64,000 nt of DNA from NCBI GenBank assembly GCA_016758965.1, contig JAEPRB010000020.1, positions 1 to 64,000 of the forward strand, read 5' to 3'. The translations under genes and the position numbers were made by a program. The notes under the pieces were generated by a model. It was given only the letters and a program-made list of their open reading frames with translations, was not told the DNA's origin and searched no databases. The stretch is from Circinella minor (lineage: Eukaryota; Mucoromycota; Mucoromycetes; Mucorales; Lichtheimiaceae). Below are positions 1-15,569 of the stretch, in pieces; position 1 is the first letter of the stretch, and the number at the start of each line of letters is the position of its first letter.

Positions 1-1236
1 AGTATTATTATTGTTAAAAAAAGTTACACATTTAGAACAACACGTGAACAAAAATAAAAAGGAGAAAAGATATAAAGAGAGGGAAATAATAATTTTACAT
101 AATAATGCATTTATTGTTAGGACGATGTTTTTAGTTTTGTACCTCTCCAACTGTTCATAAATTTCCTCATCTTCAATATCTTTTAATAAATGATTGAGTT
201 CTTTATTATTATTTTCATCCAACAAAGTCTAATTTTATTTTTTTATTTTTTTTTTAAAAAAAAAATTCCCATAGAATAAGTGTTTATAATTTTCAAGTGT
301 GGAGGAGGGCTTATTACTATAACTTACAAATGTAGTATCCAAGATTTCTTTCATACGATTATGAATAGATGCAATATTATCATCTATTAATGTCATATCA
401 CAAAATTCCCTTATTGATATATTTAATGACGCCTTGTCAAATAGTTGTAATAAAAAAGAAGAATTGTTTGCAGAATTGTCGTCTTGTTGTTTTTCGTCTC
501 GATCATTACTATTATTGTTATCATCATCCATACTAATTCCTCCTTCTTTTCTATTCGTTGTGATACTATTTTTTTTGTCACGCTTATTATTAATCATAGT
601 ATTAGTATTTTTATGACGAGTAGTAGTCATGGTATTGTTTCTTTCCATGCTATTTCGTCTATTGACTACTTTTGTGTTACTATTATCATTGTTATTGTTC
701 ACACGTTTCGTCGTCGTCATGGTAATATCACGGGGTATAATTAGTGTATTTGTACCAAGATATAATAAAATACAAGAAACAAAATCGTCTTGATTATAAA
801 TAATAGCGTCATTATGAATATTACGTATGGTTGAAATAATTTTGCCATTCATTGTTTTAAATTCATTCTTGTTATTTGAATGATCACCCCAAGAAGAAAA
901 ACTACCACTACGAACATGGGTACGTGGTGATGTTATACGTGATAAAGAAGTTGAAAGAGAAGGTCTTGGTTGACGGTAGTTATCGTCATTGAGATCAATA
1001 GGAATAACATTACTTGCTAAAATAAATGAGTAATATTTAGTTATATAAAGCACCGTAAAAAAAAAAATTGGAGTTGCATATATATATATACCTAAATAAT
1101 CAAAAGTTCTAGGGGATTTAGGAAGCGTATCTATAGGTGGTAATAAGATAAGTATTGTTGTTATCTTTGATTTCTTTTTTTGATTAACCCAAAGTGTGGG
1201 TTCATTAAATATATCTTCAAGGAGAGGATGTGCCAT
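1..1236 (-). CDS. Unrecognised protein, 5' part (gene continues past the window start)
   Basis: I do not recognise this gene. The start is the ATG at 1236 (MAHPLLEDIF...). Three exons are visible: 1092-1236, 328-1016 and 143-228. They are joined by GT-AG introns that keep the frame, and a last donor (GAG AG|gtacaa) at 142 leads out of the window, so the 3' end is missing. The second exon starts with a Ser/Arg/Pro-rich stretch. A more ordered patch follows (around KTMNGKIISTIRNIHNDAI), then a long Asn/Thr/Arg/Asp-rich low-complexity insert (encoded 520-720), then a helical region. The third exon is acidic and helical (KELNHLLKDIEDEEIYEQLE). No catalytic motif, signal peptide or convincing membrane segment is visible; the hydrophobic stretch seen if intron 1 is read through is intronic. 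It faces the kinase gene at 1710 across 473 bp, so the two may share a promoter region. The coding call is fairly secure, the function unknown. Confidence 0.6.
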
Positions 1237-1709
1237 TTTAATAAAGTGATAGGATAATTTTTTTTTGTGTATAAGGCAAAAAGAAAAAAGGAATATTAAA
1301 ATTCAGGTTTTAGCCTCTGTGCACAATCTTTTTTTTGTACAACTCCATATCAATGTGATACAACAGAGCAAAAAAATTGGTTTTTCTTTTTAAGGAGTTT
1401 AACTTAAGCTTTTTTAGTTCTTTCAGAAAAACAAGTTTCTGTTGCTAACTTAACTTTTCTTTTTTTTTTTTCCTTTCTTTTTCTTTTTTCCTTTTCCTTT
1501 TCTTTTTAAATCGTTTCAACATTTTTATGAAATAATTCATTAACGATTTTTTACATTACAATTTATTTATTTATTTATTTTTAAAAAAAAGAGAGAGAGA
1601 GAGAGAGAAAAACAACATTCTTTTTTTTTTTTTTTTACACCATTCATAGTTTTTTGAGTAACACAGTTATATTAAAAACGAAACAAAATTAATTTTTTAA
1701 TAATAAGCA
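1237..1709. other. Divergent intergenic region
   Basis: Spacer between two divergent start codons. It holds pyrimidine-rich runs on the + strand (1460-1510, 1620-1636), an ATTT repeat near 1562-1580 and a short GA microsatellite (1590-1610). No clear TATA element was identified. It probably contains the promoters of both flanking genes. Confidence 0.5.
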
Positions 1710-3912
<2,203 letters not shown>

Positions 3913-6253
3913 ACAAAATAAGCATTCATCTCCCACATTATAATCTGCATGAGTATTTATTAGTATAACTTTTTTTTTTTTTTTTTTTTTTACATCTTTT
4001 TAACTTCTCCTCTTTACCTCACTATTTATTGATTTTTCTTTTACTTTTAGTAATAATTTTTTATTTTTCATGTATTTATTGCATTCAAGGATTTATTTTT
4101 CTTTCCTTTTCTTATGACATATATCAAAGATCTTATTATTATTATCGTCATTTATTTATTCCCCGTATTTATTCTCTTTTTCATTATAATAGTAATATAG
4201 TAACATTTCTCTCTTCTTTTTCCTCCCACAGTTTATTTTTGTTGTCTTTTAATTCTATCATTATATAATATTACCTCTTATTATATATATAGCATCATCA
4301 TCATCACTTTTCAAATACGTAAACGTAATAATGCTAGATATAAAAAAAATAGTAGACAAGAAGATTTATCTATCACATGGTATTACATTCTATACTTTTT
4401 TGGTTTCTTGACAACAAAAAAAAAAAAAGTGTCATATTTTGTTTTCGGTTATTGTTGATCAAAGTTTTTTTTTAATATGGAATCATATTTTACAGTATCT
4501 TTAATTATATATACTTACGCTACTACGTATTTATATTTTTCAAAGTGATGATGTTAAAATGGAAAAAAAAAGAAGGCAGACGCACAGACGACAGAATACA
4601 TATCTATTACTAGCTTTTTAATGGAGTTTTAGACATAAGTAGATATACCGCACTAGTACGTACGTAAGACAATTGTTTTTACTCTGTGCTACAAAAACAA
4701 ATGACTACATAGGATGTGTATTTTAAAGTACGTAGCTTTCGTACAAGATTTCTTTTTAAAACAAATATATATATACTGATCTATTAACAATAGTAGTAGT
4801 AAATATATATATATATATATTTGCCCAAGATTTTTTCTTTTTTCTTTTTCCTAGTAAAACAAAAAAAAACAGTAAAATGTTAATGGAGCAACAGCAACAA
4901 CGTATCTTTGTTCCTACAAAAGATAATGACAAAAATTGATCATGGTTGTTACTATATCAGGAATGTATTATATACACAAGAATGCTAACCATAGAAAAAA
5001 ATTAACAAAAGTAATAATTCAATGATTTCATGCGAGTAATTCGACTAAATGTGCTCAGCTAAATACGTGTTAAGAAAAGGAGAGCGTCTAGCACTGTATA
5101 TGTACGAAAGGGCTAAATAAGAGAGTATTATTTATGCAACCTTTCGTTGAATATGAATGTCGTATGTATGTAATTTATTTATTGTTATATATTAACAATT
5201 CGATTATACAGGTGCTGGTAAAAACAAATAATGTTTTTAAGTATATTGTAGCTTTTCTTTACTTCTGTTAATAATTAGAAAAAAAAACAAGTTTAATTCT
5301 TGAAATAAACCAGTAATGACAATCATCTACTATTGTATACCAATGTTTGGTCAGGATTAAGTAGCAAAACAGACACCTACTGAACAATATAGAAAGTATA
5401 ATCTAATTTTTTTTAAAGATTGAAATACACTTTCTATATTTCGATGTTTGTTTCCAGCCTAAATGGAGAATATTTAGTAGTATTATTTATTCATCCTGGC
5501 CTTCGTAGATCATTATTAGATGATAAGATACAAGTAGTACAAAGTATATATGTCAATAGTGTTAAATTTCTAGATGATCAAATGTTTCATGGTGCAAAGG
5601 AATAATCAATGTAACTATTATTATTTTTTCTTTATTTTAAACCAGATACTATTTACATGGTTAGTTAGTGTTTATTTTGCAAGTAGTACAACAACAATGA
5701 AACTCTAATTATACTATATATTATAATAGCAACCAAGCCGACATCTTATCTTTTTAATTTGATGCTCTTGTGATCTTATCTTGTGATATTGTGTAGAACG
5801 ACCTCCAGATCCAATTATTATTTAAGATAATGTGATTAAAATTAGATAACAGGCTACTAAGTAGATCTAATATATGAGTTAGTAGTAAGCAGTAATAACA
5901 ACAACAACATTTAAGCTAATAAATTATCAAAAATATAAATATTCCCTTGCTTTCCTAACGAGTTTTCCCATATGCTTTTTTTTTCAGTCGCCACAATTAT
6001 CATCCCATTCATCCCGTCATCCTTATTCTCCCATATACCATAATCAAATCAAGATTATATATATATATATAATGCACAGGTTTGTATTATACATATCGTA
6101 ATCTTTCTTTCTTTCTCTTGTGTGTGCGAGAAAAATTAAAGTGTTTTCGCACGCCATGCCTAATTCTACTTTCTTTTTTTTTTTTTGCTTCACTTTTCTC
6201 CCCCCGAGATGATATATATGTAAATGTCTATATATCAATAATTTCAAATCGTG

Positions 6254-6292
<39 letters not shown>

Positions 6293-6852
6293 ATAGTACT
6301 AGGTTCCTAGAAAAAAAAAGAAAGATGATCGAAATAAAAGGGTACTATATCATTTCCCTCAATTATCTCATGATCCTTTTGAATTATACTTTGAAAAAAA
6401 AAGAGAAAAAGAAAATACATGAAAAGAAAAAAATAAAAGAGAATCGACTTGTGTATGTGTGTGTGTGTGAATGTATGTTTTTTTTTGGGGGGCGCAGGGG
6501 TTGAGGAGGTTCAAAGGAGGAGATTTGAATAGATGATTTTATAAAAAAGAAAAAAGAAAAAGAGGAGGGTGGTGAAGTATAACCGTGCGTTTGTGTGTGT
6601 GCTATGACAGAGAAGGGAGGAGAACAAAAGATGCAAATGTTGTGATATGTATAAAAAAAAGAAAGAAAAAAAAAAGGGGGGGGAGGGGAGGTGAGAACAA
6701 ATGATCAAAGATAGATTGTATGTATAAGTATGTTGTGCGAGAGTGTGCATCGTGCGCGTAATAAGTTGTAGTTGTTATTGATTATATGTGTTGTTTACGA
6801 TATTGTTGAACAATACGTTTATGCCAAAGGAAAAAGAAATATATATAATTGA
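3913..6852. other. Long intergenic spacer between convergent genes
   Basis: AT-rich DNA downstream of both flanking genes. It contains poly(T) and poly(A) runs, TA microsatellites (4805-4820, 6058-6071), a purine-rich stretch at 6310-6700, and the trinucleotide repeat annotated separately. Short open frames here (for example 4029-4268, 5420-5605, 6082-6504) are low-complexity and show no codon bias or family resemblance. No gene or RNA was recognised. Confidence 0.55.
6253..6291 (+). repeat. (AGT)n trinucleotide microsatellite
   Basis: About thirteen uninterrupted GTA/AGT units in intergenic DNA. The apparent poly-Ser frame across it is a by-product of the repeat. Confidence 0.9.
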
Positions 6853-7195
6853 TCATAAAAGATCTCCGTCCTCACATATTTGTCGTTCCATACTTTCATG
6901 ACGCAAATTATATGCTTCTGCCAATGTCTAGTATAGTTTTATAAAAAAAAAAATTGAAGGTATATATTATGTGAGTAAATCACCATGTAAGAAATAAATT
7001 GATCAGGTCATCTATCCATTTTTTTTTTAAAAAAAAAAAAAAAAATGGCAACATACCCGTTGCATATCCAGGTAAGGTAAGCGGAGCAACATAGTCCTGA
7101 TCTCCGACTGTTCCAGATCTTCAAGATTTTCTTTTGCATTCCGTAGAATCGCTGAATAATTCAAAAAAAAACAGTTTTAATAACAAACATCTCAT

Positions 7196-7286
<91 letters not shown>

Positions 7287-8743
7287 CCCAAACAAACGAA
7301 TGGATGGAACTCTAGGAAATCAGGCATAGCAAAATAGGTATCTATAGTTATATAGGAACAGATATAGCTTAGTATCTATAATCTCCATCACACTAAGATT
7401 ATTGTAATAATATCATTATTATTTAGTATCATTATTTTTGAAATATTTACCCCATAACCGTACTATATCTTCAAACTTCATTTCCCGAGAAAGTAAGTGT
7501 TGTAACCAGGAAGTTACCCACTCATTTAAATCCACTTCTTCCTCTTCAAAATAATTACATCTGTTTATACATATATATATATATATACGAGAGAGAGAGA
7601 GAAAAAAAAATTATTCATACATTATTAAGTTGTTCAGAAACAGTTGCTTGGGTGCAACGGTTTCCCTTTAATGTTTTGCCATGACAACTTACAATTCTGG
7701 CAACACATTACGAAATAATGTCATGAAATTCGCAATGTTTTCCTTGATTGTCTGGCTTTGATATGCTTCGTCTATAAAATAGTAAAGTAAAAAGTAAATT
7801 ATAAAATTCTCAGCCTCGTCATGCTCTCTCTCTCCTCTTCTCCTCTCTCATCCCCTTCCTCCTTGTGATATCCCCCATGTAATGTGCATTCTTCTACATA
7901 TACATATATGACATACCCATAGCTTGCATCAAACGTTCGAAACAAAAGTAAGCATCCCACTCTTTCTCTAAAACGTAAATAAATGGGGCACATAAAGATA
8001 CCAAAGCTGGATGATATTCAGCATCTCTATTAGCATTCAAATAAGCCAGAATGACATTTTCAAAGCGATTCATATAATGTCTTCCGTCTAACAGGGGGAC
8101 TCGTCGTTGATATCGAGTTACTTCGCCACGAATACGTTTTGAAATCTCGGAGTCTGTCTTGTCTATTTGTTCATAATCTTCTTTTCTTGCTTTTGATGTA
8201 GTTAATTCTTTAGCTATTTTATGCGAATAAATAAAAATGTGAGAAATGATAATTAATAAATAAATTAATTAATTGGTATTATTCTTTTTTTTTTTTAAAG
8301 AAAAAAAAAACTTACAACGATCTGCTTGTTGTACACCCAAAAGATACTTCCAGACTTCCTATTTATCCATTCATTATGTTAATATATGTATATAATATTT
8401 AAAAAAAAAAACAAAGAAAGAGTATTTCGTGGTTGGTGATAATGATGTTTCTCTCTGTCTCTTTGTCTTCTGTGTTGACAATAAACATTGAAAGAAAGAC
8501 AAGAGAAAAAGAATACAAAGAATAAAAACTAGAGTTACTCACTCCACGAAGTTCATTTGGAATACCATGACGAGCCAATATTCTTAAACGTTCGAGATCA
8601 ACATACACCTCGGATTGAAGAAGATCATTATAGTCGTTATAGTTTGAAAGGGCTTCATCTTGGTTCATATTCATTCGTAGGGATCTTTCTTTTTGACCTT
8701 GCGCGCTTCCAAATACTGTACTGTGAGGAGAGAGTTGAAGCAT
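6853..8743 (-). CDS. TBC-domain (Rab GAP-like) protein with atypical catalytic fingers
   Basis: Small TBC protein of 317 aa. Eight exons: 8543-8743, 8316-8358, 7917-8213, 7693-7771, 7451-7560, 7288-7341, 7057-7151 and 6853-6927, all with GT-AG introns and consistent phases. The start at 8743 gives a short N-terminus before the domain, which opens with LRILARHGIPNELRGEVWKY (residues about 54-73), typical of TBC entry. Further TBC-like segments are the W-rich helix after VDLNEWVTSWLQ and IVRLWDTYFAM. The arginine-finger motif IxxDxxR reads I109-R-G-E-V-T-R115, with Glu for Asp but Arg kept. The glutamine-finger motif YxQ reads Y148-H-P150, so the Gln is missing. TBC proteins accelerate GTP hydrolysis on Rab GTPases, but without the glutamine finger this one may be weak or act as a Rab binder. 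The family call is strong; activity is inference. Confidence 0.85.
7199..7281. repeat. (AAT)n microsatellite inside an intron
   Basis: About 27 perfect AAT units lying wholly within the intron between the 7288-7341 and 7057-7151 exons of the minus-strand TBC gene. The poly-Tyr frame seen on the minus strand is an artefact of it. Confidence 0.95.
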
Positions 8744-11241
8744 GTGAGTAAAAAGGATATGCTTTAATAGAGTTTTATGATCTTTTTATGTGTATGATTT
8801 TTTTTACAAGTATAAAAAGAAGTAATGGATTGTATATCAAAGTATGTAAAAAGTGTATATATTAAAGACAACAAGAAGTATAAAAAAAAAAAAAAAAAGA
8901 AAAGGAAAAAGAGGACGACTTTATAATATTATTTTCGAGTCAAAAAAAAAAAAGAGAAGTTATTGCTTTTTTGCGTTGCCCGCGATACAAAAAAAAAAGT
9001 TATACGGGGAATTTCAAATTGTGCGCGACTGACGGTCACTCTTTTTTTTTTTTTACTGAGAGAGGAAAAAGACGCTGGGTTGGGTTGAACCAATGAACCG
9101 AATCGAATTGTGGATTGGGGGGAGAGGGACAAAGTAAGTTGGTGAAGGGAGAGTTAAATTGATCTTTTTAAGGTAGGTCTCTCTCGTTCACACTCTCTTC
9201 CTCTATAAGATGTGTGTATTTTTGTTGTTATGGGGGTGGGATGATTTACTGTTTATTTGATGATCACACCTTACAAATTTTTTTTTTGGCTCGGTTCATT
9301 TTTTTTTTGGTTGTCAATGATGAATTATGATAATCGGTAATAAATCATAATAACTCATATAAAAAAAATGTAGTCATTTCTCAACATATTACACTATATG
9401 ACAATAATAATGTCCAATTCACCTCATAAAAATATATAATACATTATGTATTATATGTTTTGTTGAGGAGTTATTAAATGCGTGGGGGACATGTATGATT
9501 CTTTTAAAATAGTAAACATAACCCCAGCGACATGATTATACACTGCACATTCCATTATTACCATCATCATCATCACTCATGTTACTATTAGATTGTTTAT
9601 TCTATCAGGATCAATTTAATAAATACAGAGTATAAACTAATATATTACTTTTTTCAAAGTTTTGAATAAGATGATGATGATATAATGATGATGAAATTGC
9701 TATTTTAAAAGAATTAGGAATTTAACCGTCTTGTACGATATTCACATATTTTTTTTTCTTTTGCTGCTATAAAACCAAGATATTCTTCTTATTTAGAAGA
9801 AAGAAAAAATACACTTATGCAAAGGTACTGTAAACAGCCAACAGGAAAAAACAAAAAGAGATCGTCTGTTTCAAGGTTTTGTGCATGGCCCTGTTACACA
9901 AGAAAAATGTCTGACACCACCATTTTTAACTGTTATCGGTTGATGGAAAATTCGTTAAACCGGTCAGTCGGTCAGGATTTTTCCTTTCTATGAATCAAAT
10001 TCGTTTTAATATTTTAGCGAAATGATTATCCTTCCGGTTTTTTTTTTTTTTTTACTTTCATTTATTATAATAAATATAATCATGAAATCGATTATTATTA
10101 TTTTATTTTTATTTTTGATATTTTATGTTCTAAATATTTTATCTAAATCGGAGTGGGACCCCCTCCATCCCACGTGTACAACAAATAAATGCAATCAACT
10201 CATAAATATACAAAAAAAAAAACTGGAGTTGACGTAACTACTAAATTTATTTTTGTATGTATACCAAATCTGACAAACTACGGTTTATTTGCAACCTTAC
10301 ACTACCTTTTTTTTTTCAATCCCCACTATATTTGAAACCCTCCAATAATAATAGTGACCAATATAGTGATTGATTACATTCTCAATTTCATAATGAGAAC
10401 AAGAACATACCATTACTTATGGAAAAGAGAATTATCTCATTATTATTATTCGACCAGATATGAATTTTTTCCTTTTGCATATGAAGCAAATGGCTAATAA
10501 GCCAAATAATTAGCTTTCTGTTTAACGCCTAATTAAGAGTGTTATCAACGTCTGCACATTGTTCCATGCCATGAATCAAAGATTTTTTTTTTCGGCACCT
10601 AGTGGTGTTTGATCTTATCTTTGTAAAATTACTATACTGACTGGAGGCTTGAATTAGAAACTATATTTATCATGGATTAACAAGAAATTGAAATTTGATT
10701 AGTAAGATGAAAGTCGCGTGAAATATCCAAAACGATGAGATGAGTGTGTCAATTTACTAAAATGACTCTCTAGAGGTTGATAGGCCTCTAGTCATTCCCA
10801 TCCTTTTTATATAGATTCCCCATTTCATATAGTGTACGTAGTGGATGTAATTTATTTTATGTTCTTAATTATTATAGTAACTTGATATTTAACTTCATAA
10901 ATAAATTTTGATAGCATAATACTATAAAGACGAAACCAATTCTTATAATCAATTAATAATTTGATATGTCCTGATAAAGATAATTATAATAGTAATAATA
11001 TGCTTATGATATTTATAGTTGAATATAATAATATAAAAAGTATTTACAAAGTGGTAGTATTAATAGTAAAAGAAGTGTCTATATATATATATTTGTACAG
11101 TGTAAACTGACTACAATTCCCTCCTATAACATGATATAATATGATAAAGTGTATGAGCTAGATATCTAGGGAATTGTAATAGTTGTAAACAGTATTAGTA
11201 GTAGTTGAATATTATGAGTATTTAAGTGAGGCTCTTGTATT
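8744..11241. other. Intergenic spacer
   Basis: Lies upstream of the TBC gene and downstream of the MFS gene. It is AT-rich with poly(A)/poly(T) runs at 8880-9050 and 10040. A locally less AT-rich patch at 8980-9130 may belong to the TBC promoter or 5' UTR. Short frames at 8929-9132 and 10022-10237 are compositional. No gene was recognised. Confidence 0.5.
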
Positions 11242-13768
11242 TTAATGAACGTATTTAAATTCGGGATGCTGAAAATAATTGAATAGAAAATAATTAGTAT
11301 TATGTACTGTTACTCAATACGATTTAACCTAACTATACTTTTAATAATTGATATTTACCCTTTCGCCAAGCTCTTTTTTGCCCGTAACAGCCGCTTGAAT
11401 TTCTTCAATGGACATATTAGCACGTTTTTTATTAATAAAATAAAAGACAGCCTTGAGAGCCAAAGATGACATTAAAGTTACACCCATCAAAGCCAAGCAA
11501 ATTGAGTGACCTACAACATATTTAGGTGCATCGGTTTGACGATAAACTTGTCCAGAAATAACCTATATAAATGAAAATAAAAAGCCATCATGAATTTTTT
11601 GTTCCCGTAATTTCTTGTTGCTTCAATCTATATATATAATTTTACTCGTTAAAGTACTATGCTTGATTTATATAATACTTACACCACTCAAATTGCCAAT
11701 GGATGTAATTGCAGCAATACCAACATTTCGTCGTGTTTCGCTACCATAGTTATTACTAAACCAAGAGATAAGAATAGGTACAATGCCAAATGCACCGGTG
11801 GTACTGATAACAGCACCGGCATAGAGATAGTTTGATGGTTGATCCTTGAGAGCGATTAAAAGAATATAACCAACCATGCAAAGAGCAGCCGAAACAGCCA
11901 TGTGAGCGCCGCGTTCAAATGTTTTACCGGCGTGATAACTGTTGCCAACACACCAAACAAAAGCTATCATTGAGAAAAAAAAACAAAAGAGAAGTACGTA
12001 ATTTAATAAAGATAAGAAAAAATAACAGTTTTCATATCATTAACATAACAATAATTTTGTTAACTGCTAAGGTAAACAAGAAAAGATAAAAATAAGAAGA
12101 AACTTACCACAAGCCCATACTGGTACAGTCATAAGTTGAGCATAGACATTGGTATAACCCATACCATTGACAATACTAGGCATGAACATACTAAGAGCAT
12201 AAGGAGGGGTGGCAGAGCAAATGTAAACAATGGAGAAAACCCATGTTTTCCAGTCAAAGATAACAGAGACAACTTGTTTCCATGAGAAATGTGTATCAGG
12301 AGCAACGGCTGTATCACGCTTCTTGTTGGTTAGAATAATGCTGCGTTCACGTTCAGTCAAGACTATTAATATATGGTAATTTTGAAAAAAGAAAACATTA
12401 GTTTTTATTTTTTAATAAACCTTATTGTTTCTTTGACAACATAAAGGAAAACTTACATTTTGCTTTATCAGGATAATCAGGTAAGATAAGGAACGTTAAA
12501 AATCCAAAGAGAAGAGTTGGAATAGCTTCAATAATAAAGATCCATTGCCATCCATTCAAATCACGAAGCCCTTTCATATGCATGATACCATATCTGTTTT
12601 TTTTTTAAAATTAGAAGACATAAGTTAATATATTGAAAAATAATATTGCAAAGAAAAAAGAAAGGACTTACGCAAGCAAACCACCGAAGGCCTATATTTA
12701 TTAAATAATAATAATAATTAGATTATATATTCTTTTTTTCTTTTTCTTATTCTCAACACAAGAAATTGAGTAAAAAAAGTTCATTGACTTACCCCGGCAA
12801 GTGTATTACTGGAATAGAATAGCGCAACACGAATAGCTACTTGTTTTCTTGTATACCAGACAGACAAATAATATAAAATACCCTATTGGTTACAAGTGAA
12901 ACATAGAAGTTAGTTATAAAAGGTTCAGATTAAAGTTTTAAAAGAAAAAAAAGGAAGACATACAGGATAAAGACCAGATTCTGCGATACCCAAGAAAAAT
13001 CTTGCGGCCAAAAGCCCCGATCCACTTGTGCAAGCAGACATACTACACATGATTGTACCCCATATCACCATCTATTTTCAATTTTTTAATAAATTTAGTA
13101 TATATTTTTTTTCTCTTTTTCATGATTTCAATTACAATTATACATTGAGTATATTCTTACAATAACACTGATCCATAAACGTGGACCCATCCATTTCAAC
13201 ATCAAATTTGCTGGGACTTGGAAAATAATCTAAAGGAGTTATCGATTAAATTTGTTAGTTTTTGCTATTTCAACTTATTTTTTAAAGAGATATACAATTT
13301 ATAGATCTGTATATTTTTATAAAAAAAAAATACTTACATAACCGATAAAGAAGATAGACAAAGCCCAATTGTAATCTGCTTCAGGCATCGAGATATCTTC
13401 CATCATACCTGCAATCTTTGCATTACCTAAAGTGTTGTATTTTAGCAGAACAAGTTAAAATTAATCTCGATTCTATTCGTTACAAATAATCTTTTTTTTT
13501 TTGACTATTCTATATGATGCGTGATAAGTTATAACATACCAATATTAACACGATCCAAGTATGATAATAAGTATAAAAAACTAGCATAAGGAACAACACG
13601 TAAATCAATCTTTAACATGAGTCTTTTTAATTCTTTAGCGGTGGGTTCGCTATAGTCAGGATCGAAGGTGCCATCAGCTGTTACACCTGATTCTTCAAGG
13701 CTTTCGGCAAAAGTAGGAGCCATCCCATCTAAATCCTTTTTCTTCTCTGGATCGTTTTGAAAAGACAT
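11242..13768 (-). CDS. Dal5-type MFS transporter (anion:cation symporter family), paralogue 1
   Basis: Membrane transporter of the fungal allantoate/nicotinate permease (Dal5/Tna1, ACS) branch of the MFS, 502 aa. Eleven exons: 13540-13768, 13338-13436, 13161-13229, 12964-13071, 12793-12882, 12672-12691, 12457-12593, 12108-12362, 11693-11963, 11359-11562 and 11242-11268. The start gives a hydrophilic N-terminus, then YLLSYLDRVNIGNAKIAGM, the family hallmark of TM1 and the first loop. Later motifs include ARFFLGIAESGLYPGILYYL, GWQWIFIIEA and LPDYPDKAK. The 9-codon last exon restores the usual HPEFKYVH end of the family; without it the frame would stop in the intron at 11355. Exon 6 is only 20 nt. 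A related gene lies at 31887-34194. The substrate cannot be told from sequence (an organic anion such as allantoate, nicotinate or another carboxylate is typical). Confidence 0.92.
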
Positions 13769-15569
13769 GTCCGTTTCGTAACAATAAATTAGAGAGGGAA
13801 AAAAAAAAGAGGAGATTATTTAGTTCTTCTTGTCTGTTGCCTTTGAATATTTATATCATTTTCGAGTCAATTAAAAGATAACAGATTTAATGTTGACCCA
13901 TATAATAAGATTGCGAGAAACGCCATCCCAACGCAAGGTAACTGGTTGCTGGGCAAGAATTTAATTTTGATCTGTGTCTTTAACCATAACCAGAAGTTGA
14001 TGTAACATCTGGGGAAGACAGTTCGATCGGGATTTATGTTGGAGCATGAATTTTCAGTAAATAAAAGTATGTATACTACTTTAAATGTATCACACGATCA
14101 TACAAAACCACATAGTTCTTCAACTATTTTTTTTTCCAAACCCATCTCTACGTACACGGTGACAAGAACTCTATATTATAATTGCCATTATTATATAAAA
14201 CAAACAAACGATCCGCCTCAGTGTTTATGCGTTATGATGTTTTTTTTAATAATTTGAATTCTAATGGTACTCTTTGGTTCACTTTTCTTTTACTTGACTA
14301 TATCGGAGTTGTTGATTGCGTAGAAATGGGTCATGATGGTGTCATCACTTTGAATATATCTTTTTGTTCTTCCTTTTTTTTTATTGAATAACTAAAAAAG
14401 AGATACATTATATCCTTATTCAGATACCATGATCACACGCATCAAATTTTATTATTATACATATTTGGAAAACTTTTAAACTCGGGCCGAGTTGAATCGA
14501 ACCGAAATAGTGTGACGTTCTAATGCTGTTTTGAAAAGCTCTGTTCTCTGTTCTTTCTCCACCTTTCATTCGCGAGAAAAAAATTTTTTTTTCAGAGCGT
14601 GGCGGATCAAATTATAGTTGAAAGGGCGCTTTTCTTTAAACAAAAATTGGATTATAAAAAAAAAAAAAAAAAGATAATCGCTCAGACCATCCACTGTTTT
14701 TTCGGTTAAATGATTACTAAATTTTTTCTTTGGATCTTGACTTTTTACTACCGCGCACTTCCTATTTTTTGTAGAGCTTATCAGTGAAATAAAAACGCGA
14801 TTTGTTTACACAATCACCAATACTCGAGCCAATGACCATTGATACCAAAGTTCTAAAAATCCGATATGATGGACTCATAAATAGTGTAAAAACTACCACG
14901 TGATTAAATTCGCTTAAACGTTTTATCATTGTGAAAAAAAAAATTCATTATCTTAATATACTCCTATATAATAATACATATATCTCAATTTATTATATTT
15001 TTATTAATTACTACGTATTAATGCATCCCAAAATATATTTTTTTCTTTTTGACAAATAATATTACATTTATTGAAGACCATTTTTGGAAGTAATAATATT
15101 CAGGCAAAGTAGGTATAAATATCAAATTTAGGGGTCATCATATTTTCATTATATGGTTATAGATGGTGAATGAATAATTCAAGCAAAAAAAAAAAAAAAT
15201 AGTACCAACAGTTAATACTAAGAATATGTATTTTATTTATCTACTCAGAGGAGCAGTCGCTTTACACAATCAATTTTGAATTAAACGTGTTTTCTATTGA
15301 TAATGGATGGATTCAAGGTTCATTGTTTAAATTTCTTATATGCTTCCCTTTATGCCAGTACTATTGACGACTGCCTCTGCCTATCTACCACATAAAGATA
15401 CCGAGCATCAGATTCAAATTATGTGCTGTAATAATGGTTTTTTTTTCAAGATGTATAAAAGGCGATTAATTATTCAAGGAAAACATGTTAGTAAAGATTC
15501 ATTGTTTTAATATATTTATTCGTACATTAATATTTTAAAATTCTAATCCTTTACATACACACGCGAACT
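13769..15569. other. Intergenic spacer between divergent genes
   Basis: Separates the MFS gene from the secreted-protein pair. AT-rich with poly(A) at 14655-14672. The frames at 14036-14257 and 14182-14391 lack coding character. The distal end holds the TATA element of the first secreted-protein gene (annotated separately). Confidence 0.5.
15441..15463 (+). promoter_or_regulatory. TATA-type core promoter element of secreted-protein gene 1
   Basis: T-run, then CAAGATGTATAAAAGGC, about 110-120 bp upstream of the ATG at 15570. Nearly the same block (CAAGATATATAAAGGC) sits at the same distance before the paralogous gene, while the surrounding sequence has diverged. That supports a functional core promoter. 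Confidence 0.6.

Noticed and set aside
6082..6504. Plus-strand frame with a poly-Ser run
   Set aside because: Caused by the (AGT)n repeat and A/T runs; no conserved features.
7121..7327. Minus-strand frame with a long poly-Tyr run
   Set aside because: Produced by the intronic (AAT)n microsatellite of the TBC gene; only the short exon at 7288-7341 is coding.
8743..8760. Second ATATCCTTT motif (minus strand) near the TBC start as a U12 donor
   Set aside because: No TCCTTAAC-like branch site follows and the downstream exon is needed intact; one or two such 9-mers are expected by chance.
11355..11357. Stop codon in the intron as the end of Dal5-type paralogue 1
   Set aside because: Splicing to 11242-11268 adds HPEFKYVH, the usual family C-terminus, in frame.
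14480..14530. tRNA-like B-box (GGTTCGATTC on the minus strand), and a similar one near 40890
   Set aside because: No T-arm pairing, A-box or acceptor stem could be formed around either.
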